Position numbers and translations under genes: made by a program
The notes under the pieces: model-generated
What the model was told of the DNA's origin: nothing
The model's database searches: none
Seen by the model: only the letters and a program-made list of their open reading frames with translations
In this document: in pieces, positions 19,676 to 26,994 of the stretch
Position numbering within the stretch: the stretch's first letter is position 1
Layout: every line of letters begins with the position of its first letter
Assembly: GCA_945868805.1 (NCBI GenBank)
Contig: CAMBMO010000006.1
Location: forward strand, 62,001-126,000
Source of the DNA: Singulisphaera sp. GP187
GTDB taxonomy: Bacteria; Planctomycetota; Phycisphaerae; Phycisphaerales; SM1A02
Length of the DNA stretch: 64,000 nt
Reading direction: 5' to 3'

Positions 19676-20412
19676 TACCAGGTCAGTGCTTGGTCTGTCA
19701 CCCGGCCGTTGACGAGCTTGACGATCCGATCCGCGCGCGCGGCAACTTCTGCATCGTGCGTGACCATGATCACGGTCAGTCCAGCCGCATGACGCTCTGC
19801 AAGCAGATCGAGGATCCCTGCGCCAGTCGAAGTGTCGAGGTTTCCGGTTGGCTCGTCGGCGAGCAGTACACGTGGAGAATTGACCAGCGCGCGTGCAATA
19901 GCGACGCGCTGTCTCTCTCCACCCGAGAGTTGTGATGGCTTGTGAGCGAGCCGGTGCGAGAGTCCAAACGAATCGAGCAATCGTCGCGCCGATTCTCTTG
20001 CCACCGCACGTGCACTTCCGTGCCCCGTCATCCAGTTCCCGACCATCCCGGGGAGCATCGCATTCTCGAAGACATTGAGTTCCTGGAGCAAGTGATAAAA
20101 CTGAAAGACGAATCCGATGTCTCGGTTGCGATACGAATCCAAGCGCTTTCCGTGGGTAACGGAGATCGGCCGATCGTCGAAACGTATTTCGCCACCATTG
20201 TCATCGGGACGATCGAGTCCGCCCATCAGATGCATCAATGTGCTCTTTCCCGATCCAGATGAACCGAGAACCGCGACCCACTCCCCAGATTGCACGGTCA
20301 GGTCTGCACCCTTGAGGACTTCGACGGGAAGGGATCCAATGTCGTAAGTCTTTCGAACTCCGCGTGCTTCGATAATCGGGGGAACATGCGTTGCAATGAT
20401 GTGATTAACCAT
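19675..20412 (-). CDS. lolD: ABC transporter ATP-binding protein, LolD-like
   Basis: 245 residues from the ATG at 20412, whose first eight bases overlap the end of lolC (ATGGTTAA). Walker A 'GSSGSGKST' is at 50-58, the signature '[15 protein letters not shown]' at ~156 and Walker B '[12 protein letters not shown]' at ~175. The sequence belongs to the MacB/LolD/FtsE type of nucleotide-binding subunits ('[17 protein letters not shown]', '[16 protein letters not shown]'). With the LolC-like permease it would release lipoproteins from the inner membrane towards the outer membrane. A MacB-like export role is possible too, but no MacA is adjacent. Confidence 0.9.
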   Translation of the reverse strand: MVNHIIATHVPPIIEARGVRKTYDIGSLPVEVLKGADLTVQSGEWVAVLGSSGSGKSTLMHLMGGLDRPDDNGGEIRFDDRPISVTHGKRLDSYRNRDIGFVFQFYHLLQELNVFENAMLPGMVGNWMTGHGSARAVARESARRLLDSFGLSHRLAHKPSQLSGGERQRVAIARALVNSPRVLLADEPTGNLDTSTGAGILDLLAERHAAGLTVIMVTHDAEVAARADRIVKLVNGRVTDQALTW

Positions 20413-22045
20413 AGCGAAGTGCCTCGACAGGATCGATATCGGCTGCCTTCGATGCGGGTATCGCCGCGCCGATGACGCTGAAGACCACGCCAAACAAAAA
20501 TGTCCATCGAGCCGTTCCCCAATCAACTTGGTCCGGAACAATCGTGAAGTAGTAGACGCTCGGATCCCAGATCAATGTTCCGTGGTGAAGCGCGAGACCC
20601 GTCGCGATTAATCCCAGGACTGTCGTGCCAAGTAGCCAAAGCAGGATCGCAAGGAGTCGTCCTCGCCAGATCGCGTAGATCATGCCGAGGGCGCAAATCC
20701 CGGTGAGAACGAAGGCCCCGATCCAGATCACCGGTGGAGCATCGCTCCCGATCGCTTCATGGATTGCATTGACATTGCGCACGATGAGCCACGCGAGAAG
20801 GACTCCGAGTCCGCTTCCTAAGATTCCGATGATGAGCCCGTAGCGGAGGAAGATCCACATGACTCCGAAGCGGGATGCTCCAACGCTGCGGAGAATGCCG
20901 ATATCGCGAGTCTTCTCGACGACGATCGACCAAAAGATGGAAAGGATCAGTCCCGCGCAGACGAGGTAGATCAGCGAGAAGAGCACGCGCATCATCTCGC
21001 GTTCTTTTTCGACTGGTGCGATCAAGTCGGCGAGTTGCTGTTCCCAGGTGAGGATATTGACGAAATCGGGCATCGAAGCCACGCGAGAGTTGTCCGCGTT
21101 GATGCGCTTGGCGAATGCCGCATAGCAAAGTTCGACTTCGGCGCGAAGTTGATTCGCAGAGACATCGGGCTTTGCCCGCACCAAGATCTTCGTGACGCGA
21201 GCTGGAGTGGTCCCGATCTGTGGATACCGGCCGTCCGGACCTGGTTCCGCATTGAGATCGTAAAGCGGCGCCTCGTCGAGGCGAAGCAGTCGCTGTCCTT
21301 CAGGGAGCGGGATGTAAACACGATTGCGATCGACCTCGTAAATACCGGTCTGAACCTCGTTGAGTACGGGAAATATCTGTTCGCGTGGTTCAGCGATCTT
21401 GCCCTGTCCCGAAACGGGCACGACCGTCAGAGTCACATCGTTTCCAGGCATAAACCACCCATACCGTGGGAGGTACGAGCCATCCTTCTGGCGCGCGTTT
21501 CCAATCGAGACATGCATTCCAAGTGTGATCCCAGGAGCGCCCGTCCGCGACTGAACCAGAGTCTTGCCATCATTGAGCACGTCAATATCAAGATGCTTGC
21601 GTGGATCCTCGTCGGACATCGCTGCACTCGCGGCGGCGTCAGCTGGTGGTCTCCAGTAGAGGTCATTCGCATAGTCCGTCACGGTTGCGAGCGAAATCGG
21701 ATCGACCGCCCAGACTTGCACATGAGAAACTTCCTTCTGGTCTCCTCTTGGATACGGCATGCGGAGGAGTCCAATCGTGTCGATGAGAGGAGTCGCGCCT
21801 TGGACATCTTTGAGCCCCTTCAGGTCGACGAGGAATTCGTCGGTGTATGGCATCCCGCCGATCCCCGATGAAATGATGACATCGCCGACAATCAATCGCC
21901 CCGAACTCTTGAGCATGTCCAGGAATCCACTCATGACCGAGACCACGGTCACGACCAGCGCGACGCAAAGCGCCACCGCCGCGATCGCGATGAACGGGAT
22001 GAGGCGCGAGGTCAGATAGCGATTAGAAAGAAGTGAGGCGTACAA
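20405..22045 (-). CDS. LolC/LolE-like ABC transporter permease
   Basis: 546 residues, clearly longer than E. coli LolC/LolE (~400-414). Residues ~15-38 are the first membrane helix ('IPFIAIAAVALCVALVV'), followed by a large periplasmic region. The FtsX-type permease core starts at ~360 ('LIYLVCAGLILSIFWSIVVEKTRDIGILRSVGAS') (abridged: VVEKTRDIGILRSVGAS). The protein ends in the family motif '[18 protein letters not shown]'. Between the core helices lies an insert with two further hydrophobic stretches ('IWIGAFVLTGICALGMIYAI' and 'ILLWLLGTTVLGLIATGLAL'). The start is a TTG with GGAG 5 nt upstream. It is alone with lolD, so it probably works as a homodimer. Confidence 0.87.
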   Translation of the reverse strand: MYASLLSNRYLTSRLIPFIAIAAVALCVALVVTVVSVMSGFLDMLKSSGRLIVGDVIISSGIGGMPYTDEFLVDLKGLKDVQGATPLIDTIGLLRMPYPRGDQKEVSHVQVWAVDPISLATVTDYANDLYWRPPADAAASAAMSDEDPRKHLDIDVLNDGKTLVQSRTGAPGITLGMHVSIGNARQKDGSYLPRYGWFMPGNDVTLTVVPVSGQGKIAEPREQIFPVLNEVQTGIYEVDRNRVYIPLPEGQRLLRLDEAPLYDLNAEPGPDGRYPQIGTTPARVTKILVRAKPDVSANQLRAEVELCYAAFAKRINADNSRVASMPDFVNILTWEQQLADLIAPVEKEREMMRVLFSLIYLVCAGLILSIFWSIVVEKTRDIGILRSVGASRFGVMWIFLRYGLIIGILGSGLGVLLAWLIVRNVNAIHEAIGSDAPPVIWIGAFVLTGICALGMIYAIWRGRLLAILLWLLGTTVLGLIATGLALHHGTLIWDPSVYYFTIVPDQVDWGTARWTFLFGVVFSVIGAAIPASKAADIDPVEALRYG

Positions 22046-22054
22046 AGAGCTCCA

Positions 22055-22762
22055 TTATTCCACGAATTGTCCGTCCTGTGTCAGCGGGGGACCACCGATG
22101 GAAATCTCAGTCACTTCGCCGACGTACTTCCGCCCCGAATCCGTGGCGAATCCAGCTTTCGCACGAACAATCGTCAGAGTTCGCGTCGCGAAGACTGCAT
22201 CGTTGGTTGCGCCGAGGGGTTTGCCCGAGTCGCAGTCCAGGCCGCTCGGAAGATCGATCGAGAAGACGGTGCATCTGGTCCGTGCTTGGGTGTTGATCCA
22301 ATGAATTGCTTCGAGCAGAGCGCCAGTCGGTGCGCGATCGAGCCCAGTGCCAACAAGTGCGTCGACGATGACAATCTCATCGGACTTGAAATTGGTCGGT
22401 CGGTCGCTCCATGTGCCGACGAGTCCCATGCGACTCGCAGCATCGCGCATCGTGTGCGCGTCGGATCCTGAGTGACACGGCGCGACATCAAGCGCCAGCG
22501 ATCGGATTCCGTTGCTGTGAAGCGCGCGAACGATTGCGTAGCCATCGCCACCATTGTTGCCACTTCCGCAAAGAACCACGACTTGCGCCGAGGGTCCGCG
22601 CATTTCGCTTCGAATGATCGACGCGCACTCGACCGCGGCATGGGTCATCAAGACGATGCTCGGGAGGGCGAATTCCAACGAACAGCGTTGGTCGTATCGG
22701 ATCGCATCTGCTTTGGTGAAGCGTGCGTTCACGGCGAGAGCGTAGCGGTGAACCGTGTTCAT
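22055..22762 (-). CDS. nnrE: NAD(P)H-hydrate epimerase
   Basis: 235 residues from the ATG at 22762. It epimerises damaged NAD(P)HX so that a dehydratase can repair it. Motifs are 'GSGNNGGDGYAIVRAL' (~75), 'VDALVGTGL' and 'SIDLPSGLDCD', all typical of the YjeF N-terminal domain. The ADP/ATP-dependent dehydratase domain (NnrD), often fused C-terminally, is absent, so it must be encoded elsewhere. Nine bases separate its stop from lolC, so it leads the lol operon. It is divergent from the GT2 gene at 22798. Confidence 0.92.
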   Translation of the reverse strand: MNTVHRYALAVNARFTKADAIRYDQRCSLEFALPSIVLMTHAAVECASIIRSEMRGPSAQVVVLCGSGNNGGDGYAIVRALHSNGIRSLALDVAPCHSGSDAHTMRDAASRMGLVGTWSDRPTNFKSDEIVIVDALVGTGLDRAPTGALLEAIHWINTQARTRCTVFSIDLPSGLDCDSGKPLGATNDAVFATRTLTIVRAKAGFATDSGRKYVGEVTEISIGGPPLTQDGQFVE

Positions 22763-22785
22763 CCCACGCGTGGACGCGATGGGGA

Positions 22786-22791
22786 TACCCT
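22786..22791 (+). promoter_or_regulatory. -10-like box TACCCT, leaderless arrangement
   Basis: TACCCT ends 6 nt before the ATG at 22798. The match to TATAAT is modest (TA...T). Confidence 0.25.
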
Positions 22792-22797
22792 CTGTCG

Positions 22798-24096
22798 ATG
22801 GCAGTTTTTGTCGTCGCAGTTTGGATCCTGAGCGGGTTGTCTCTCGGAGGCGCCGCATACTGGTCGCTTTTCGCGTGGCGCGTTCACAGAGACGGGCGAA
22901 ATCGACCGAGTCTGCGGGAGGGACTCGAAGGAACACTCGCACATTGGCCAAGCGTTTCGGTCATTATTCCAGCGCATAACGAGGAATCGCACGCTCCCGA
23001 TCTCTTGCGGAGTCTGCTCGCGCAGTCCTATGGAGGGTCATTCGAGATCATCTTCGTACTCGATCGATGCACCGATGGAACTCGCGCCGCTCTCGAGCGC
23101 GAGCTTGCGCAATTCCGGGGCGACCCCGCTCGGACTCCGACCGTCCGCTTGATCGACAACGCAGAGTGCCCCGATGACTGGGCGGGAAAGTGCAATGCCG
23201 CCCACCGTGGAAGCGCGCTCGCGACATCGACGCTGCTCCTCTTCACGGATGCAGATACGACCTTTGATCCCTCACTCATCCGCGCATCGGTGACGCTCCT
23301 GTGCCAACGAGAATTGTCATTGCTCTCCGTGCTTCCAGCGGTCAGCATCCGTCACAACTTCGAGGCGGTTGTGCAGCCTGTCGCGGCAATGCAATTGATG
23401 AAACTCTTTCCGATTTCTCGCGCGAACGATTTGGAACGACCTCGCCCATTTGCAAACGGACAGTTCATGCTTTTCACGCGTGAGGCATACGATGCCGTGG
23501 GAGGGCACTCCGCGGTCAAGGACGATTTGCTTGAGGATCTCGCGTTCGCGAAGGCGATCGTGCATGGTCAAGGGCGAAGAGCTGGCGTCTTCATTGCGGA
23601 CGAACTTCTCCGAGTGAGGATGTACGAGACATACTCTCAGTTTCGCGAAGGATGGCGACGGATCTTCATCGAGGCGTGCCACCGCGATCCGCCCAAATTG
23701 GTTCGATATGGCATCGAATGCGCGACTGTTGGCGCCGGAGTGGCGATGATCGCATTGGCGACAATTGCGATGGGGATTCTCGCAATGATTCTGAGGGACT
23801 TCCCGCTGGGAATCGCGGGAGTCGCGTGTGGCATAGTCGCCCTCGCCTGCCAGCAAGTCACGCTCCGCCATGCCTTCGGATTGATTGGAGCCCCAAAGAT
23901 CGCGGCACTCGCCTATGCGTATGGATCGATCGCCGTCGCGCGCATCCAGTGGCGGGCTGCCCGTGACTTGCGAATGAACAAGTCGGTTCGGTGGGGCGGT
24001 CGTCAGTATGTTCTAAAGCCCTATTCGCGGATGAAGGCGATCAAACGGTCCCGTAACAATCGGAGGTCTGGCATTGAAAATTCTGCTCACGAATGA
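22798..24096 (+). CDS. Membrane-anchored GT2 glycosyltransferase (HpnB/CrtQ-like)
   Basis: 432 residues. One N-terminal membrane helix (1-24), then a GT-A fold: 'SVIIPAHNEE' (~57-66), 'DRCTDGT', 'DDWAGKCNAAHRG', the DxD-type 'FTDADTTFDP', and 'DDLLEDLAFAKAI' for the acceptor/ED region. C-terminal hydrophobic helices lie at ~320-380. The 'WAGKCNA' and 'DADTTF' blocks are those of hopene-associated HpnB and carotenoid CrtQ-type transferases, so a polyprenoid or lipid acceptor is plausible. This gives a loose link to the squalene-hopene cyclase 20 kb away. Longer upstream frames are antisense to nnrE. The 3' end overlaps surE by 23 bp. Confidence 0.87.
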   Translation: MAVFVVAVWILSGLSLGGAAYWSLFAWRVHRDGRNRPSLREGLEGTLAHWPSVSVIIPAHNEESHAPDLLRSLLAQSYGGSFEIIFVLDRCTDGTRAALERELAQFRGDPARTPTVRLIDNAECPDDWAGKCNAAHRGSALATSTLLLFTDADTTFDPSLIRASVTLLCQRELSLLSVLPAVSIRHNFEAVVQPVAAMQLMKLFPISRANDLERPRPFANGQFMLFTREAYDAVGGHSAVKDDLLEDLAFAKAIVHGQGRRAGVFIADELLRVRMYETYSQFREGWRRIFIEACHRDPPKLVRYGIECATVGAGVAMIALATIAMGILAMILRDFPLGIAGVACGIVALACQQVTLRHAFGLIGAPKIAALAYAYGSIAVARIQWRAARDLRMNKSVRWGGRQYVLKPYSRMKAIKRSRNNRRSGIENSAHE

Positions 24097-24859
24097 TGAT
24101 GGAATCACCGCGCCCGGAATCGCTGCGCTCTACGGCGCGATCCGCACACTTGGAGAAATCGTGGTGATCGCGCCGGCAGGGGTGCAATCCGCGATGAGCC
24201 ACGGAATCACCTTTCACCGACCGCTGATGACTCGAGAGTTGCAAGTCAATTCGCAGATGCAGGGATTGTCGGTCGAGGGAACTCCCGCGGACTGCGTGAA
24301 GCTGGGGCTCCGGACAATCTGGGCGGAGCGCTTTGGCGCAGGTTCGAAGCCGGATCTCGTGATTAGTGGCATGAACTGTGGCGCGAATGTCGGGATCAAT
24401 GTGATTTATTCGGGAACAGTTGCAGCGGCGATTGAAGCGGCGTTTCTCGGAGTTCCGGCGATCGCCGTCAGTCTTCATATCGGCGACTCAACCCGCATCG
24501 CGTGGGATCGTGCAGCCGAGATCGCGCGCGTTGCCATCGATCGAGTGATCGCCCATCCGCTCGATGCGCATCGAGTGATGTCGATCAATGTCCCGCGGAC
24601 GGAGTCCAGTGATGCGCCGATGCCCAGTCTTCGCGTTGTCCGGATGAACACTTCCGCTGGTATCGACCGCCACGAAAGACGCGAGTCGCCGGAAGGGCGG
24701 GCGTACTACTGGCCAACCGGAAATGGAATGGAGTTTTTTCATACCGCCGAAGGGAGTGATGTTGAGGCGTTGATCGAACGCCATGTCACTATCACACCGC
24801 TCTGGTACGACCTGACTGATGACGCGTCGCTCGCGGCGTGGCAGAAGCGCTTGCATTGA
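24074..24859 (+). CDS. surE: 5'/3'-nucleotidase SurE
   Basis: 261 residues. SurE hydrolyses nucleoside monophosphates and is a survival protein. The metal-binding motif is 'TNDDG' (6-10) at the very N-terminus, followed by 'VVIAPAGVQSAMSHGIT', 'VEGTPADCVKLGL', 'SGMNCGANVGINVIYSGTVAAAIE' (abridged: GMNCGANVG, YSGTVAAA). The start is a TTG at 24074, inside the end of the glycosyltransferase gene, with a GGAGG Shine-Dalgarno sequence 8 nt upstream. Translation from the TTG places the TNDDG motif at the position conserved in the family. Confidence 0.96.
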   Translation: MKILLTNDDGITAPGIAALYGAIRTLGEIVVIAPAGVQSAMSHGITFHRPLMTRELQVNSQMQGLSVEGTPADCVKLGLRTIWAERFGAGSKPDLVISGMNCGANVGINVIYSGTVAAAIEAAFLGVPAIAVSLHIGDSTRIAWDRAAEIARVAIDRVIAHPLDAHRVMSINVPRTESSDAPMPSLRVVRMNTSAGIDRHERRESPEGRAYYWPTGNGMEFFHTAEGSDVEALIERHVTITPLWYDLTDDASLAAWQKRLH

Positions 24860-24865
24860 TGGGAT

Positions 24866-24882
24866 GGGTGAGAGTGCCACCC
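24866..24882. terminator. Small stem-loop between convergent genes
   Basis: GGGTG and CACCC flank a 7-nt loop between the surE stop and the tonB-like stop. There is no good U-tract on either side, so terminator function is uncertain. Confidence 0.25.
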
Positions 24883-24897
24883 GCTTACTCGTTTGCT

Positions 24898-26175
24898 TTA
24901 ATTCAAAATGAATCGGATTCGAAACTTGAGCGTCTTGCCCGGTGCGAGTTGTTCCAATTGGGATCCTTTGGCACGCCATCGATAGAGCGCGTCCGTGACG
25001 GGTCCGTCGATGTCCGGATATCCGCTTGACTGCAGGACGGTGCAGGTCACCGGCACGCCATCGCGACCGAAGAGGATCTCGCAAATTGGATTGGATGGCG
25101 AAGTCGTGATCTTGGTCAAGATTGGAAGTTCTGGTTTTTTGGTCTTGATCTCCAATCCCTTTCGGGCGAGTGGTTTTCCATTTCGCCAAAGCGACGGCGG
25201 CACATCTGCAATGCTGGTCGCATCGGATTCGCGATCGGATTTCTCCCCAGAGGCTTTGCTCGCACCGACCGACCCTGGCGGTCCTGTCACTGGCGATACG
25301 ACGGGCGATGTCGCACCGCCTGCACCACTGTTGGGACTGGGAGGAACCGCATTCTGTGGAGATTGGGCGGGAGGCGATGGCGGAACTGGATCAGGACTCG
25401 GAGAAACTTTGCTCTGCGGGGTCGGATCTGTCGGCGAGGTCGGATCTGTCGGCGGCGGCTCTGGTCGCGGATCTGGTTTCACTTCTGCAGTCGGCGGAGG
25501 GTCCTTCGCGGGATCTGGTTTCACTTCGGGGCGATCAATTGCAGGGGGGAGAAGGGCATCCGGACCTGCTGGTGCTGTTGGCAGTTCACTCTCGGCGGGT
25601 GCAATTTTGACGGGAGCGGGTGCGAGTCCACGCTCATCACTCGGAAGTGGAGTTTCAGTTGGGCTCGCTGTTCGAACAGCTTCAGCTAGCGCAACTGCGG
25701 GCGGAGTTGGCGCAGGGGAGGGAGGCACTGCTTGTTCAGGTGGTACCGGAGCTTGCGCTTTTTCTCCCGGGGGGACGGCGGGAAGTGGTTTGAAATCACC
25801 TTGTGCCAGAGCGCCTCCGCCCCCAGCATCTGTCTCAGTGAAGGCGGCTTGGTCAACCTCGGAATGCTGTGCGAGATGTTCCTGATACTCCGCATAGCCG
25901 ATCCAAGTCATCCCTTCGTCTGCACCATCTTCTAATCCGGGAACAACTTCATCGTCTTTGAGCGCCAGTTCTTTCGCCTTCCTGAGTGCATCTTCCATTC
26001 GTTCGCGCTGGCGTCGTTCACTTTCGCTCTTCCCGTCGAGTGCAGAGTTGAGCGGACTCGTCCCGTGAACTCCCCACGATGCGCTCAATATGGGCCCGCC
26101 GATCATCAGGTGCAAGAACACCGCGATGACAGCGCCAACATAGAGGGGTGCGTTCTGTTGTCGCGACTCGGTCAC
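24898..26175 (-). CDS. TonB-family energy transducer
   Basis: 425 residues from a GTG that overlaps the exbD stop as GTGA. Residues ~11-30 are the inner-membrane anchor ('LYVGAVIAVFLHLMIGGPIL', with a histidine at 22 inside the helix). Residues ~130-330 are an extended Pro-rich linker with repeats such as 'VKPDPAKDPPP', 'VKPDPRPEPPP' and 'PTDPTSPTDP', long enough to cross the periplasm. The C-terminal ~90 residues fit the TonB C-terminal domain ('FGRDGVPVTCTVLQSSGYPDID', abridged: VTCTVLQSSG). It would couple the proton gradient to outer-membrane transport together with ExbD. No exbB or TonB-dependent receptor is in the window. Confidence 0.85.
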   Translation of the reverse strand: MTESRQQNAPLYVGAVIAVFLHLMIGGPILSASWGVHGTSPLNSALDGKSESERRQRERMEDALRKAKELALKDDEVVPGLEDGADEGMTWIGYAEYQEHLAQHSEVDQAAFTETDAGGGGALAQGDFKPLPAVPPGEKAQAPVPPEQAVPPSPAPTPPAVALAEAVRTASPTETPLPSDERGLAPAPVKIAPAESELPTAPAGPDALLPPAIDRPEVKPDPAKDPPPTAEVKPDPRPEPPPTDPTSPTDPTPQSKVSPSPDPVPPSPPAQSPQNAVPPSPNSGAGGATSPVVSPVTGPPGSVGASKASGEKSDRESDATSIADVPPSLWRNGKPLARKGLEIKTKKPELPILTKITTSPSNPICEILFGRDGVPVTCTVLQSSGYPDIDGPVTDALYRWRAKGSQLEQLAPGKTLKFRIRFILN

Positions 26176-26624
26176 GGTGCGATCGTAGTCGCGGGCGGCG
26201 CCTTCTCGTCCGTTTCGATCGGTTTCCCGACGAAATTGACCTGAAGTCCGCATCCCCGCAGTTTGTCCCAAATGCTCTGCATGACTGGTGCTCGATCGAT
26301 CGTGCCCTGACCATCAGCGACGGCGATGTAAACGATGGTCTTGGGGTCTTCGAGTTTCGATTCTGCGACACGTCCTGAGATCTCGACAAGGTCGCAGGGA
26401 ATGCGGTTGTAGTAGAGCTTCCCATCAAGCGCGATCGAAATCGTCGCGGCAGTCGCTGGTTTGGCGTTCTGAGCGCTTTGAAACTTGCGGAGTTCCATCG
26501 GCACGACACTGATTCGGACGGCAAGCGCTTGTGAATAGATGAAGAACGAAAGCAAGAACATCATCACATCGATGAGCGGTATCAGCTCGATGCGGGGTTC
26601 GTGCGATGTTCGACGGATTCGCAT
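26172..26624 (-). CDS. ExbD/TolR-family protein
   Basis: 150 residues, normal for ExbD/TolR. The single helix follows a short basic N-terminus: 'IELIPLIDVMMFLLSFFIY' (12-30), with D19 at the conserved proton-carrying aspartate. The periplasmic part (~35-140) contains 'ISIALDGKLYYNRIPCD' and 'IYIAVADGQGTIDRAPVMQS', matching the ExbD periplasmic domain. It overlaps the tonB-like gene by 4 bp and follows the STAS gene by 17 bp. ExbD normally works inside an ExbB pentamer, which is not encoded nearby. Confidence 0.88.
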   Translation of the reverse strand: MRIRRTSHEPRIELIPLIDVMMFLLSFFIYSQALAVRISVVPMELRKFQSAQNAKPATAATISIALDGKLYYNRIPCDLVEISGRVAESKLEDPKTIVYIAVADGQGTIDRAPVMQSIWDKLRGCGLQVNFVGKPIETDEKAPPATTIAP

Positions 26625-26642
26625 GGAGCGCGCCGGAGTAGG

Positions 26643-26981
26643 TCAAAGCCCGAGTTGCGCTGCCGCGAGCGCGGTCGGTACATCGTCGGTGAACTTGAAG
26701 AGTCGGTCGAGGCCGGTCATCAAGAGGATGCTCCAGACGGCATCTCCCACGCCGCAAAGATGCAACGAACCATCCGCAGACACAAGCAACTTCCGAAGCT
26801 GGAGGAGCGCCGCGAGGTTGGATGAGTTGAGATAGGTCACGTTTCGCATGTCGAGAACCACATGGAGTCCCGAGACTTTTTTCTCGGCGCGTGTGACCAA
26901 GGTCTTGAGATCCTCGCCTAACGCGGGTTCATCGAGTAGCTCGCCAATCACGATGCTTTCCGACCATTCGTTCAGTGACAT
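26643..26981 (-). CDS. STAS-domain protein (anti-sigma factor antagonist-like)
   Basis: 112 residues from the ATG at 26981, covering one STAS domain. 'HVVLDMRNVTYLNSSNLAALLQ' (40-61, abridged: DMRNVTYLNSSN) is the region holding the regulatory serine; S53/S54 are kept, although the usual DSSG is NSSN here. In SpoIIAA/RsbV-type proteins this serine is phosphorylated by a partner kinase. No kinase or sigma factor is nearby. It starts 13 bp after gyrA and is probably cotranscribed with gyrA, exbD and tonB. Confidence 0.85.
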   Translation of the reverse strand: MSLNEWSESIVIGELLDEPALGEDLKTLVTRAEKKVSGLHVVLDMRNVTYLNSSNLAALLQLRKLLVSADGSLHLCGVGDAVWSILLMTGLDRLFKFTDDVPTALAAAQLGL

Positions 26982-26994
26982 GCGGTCGATCCTA

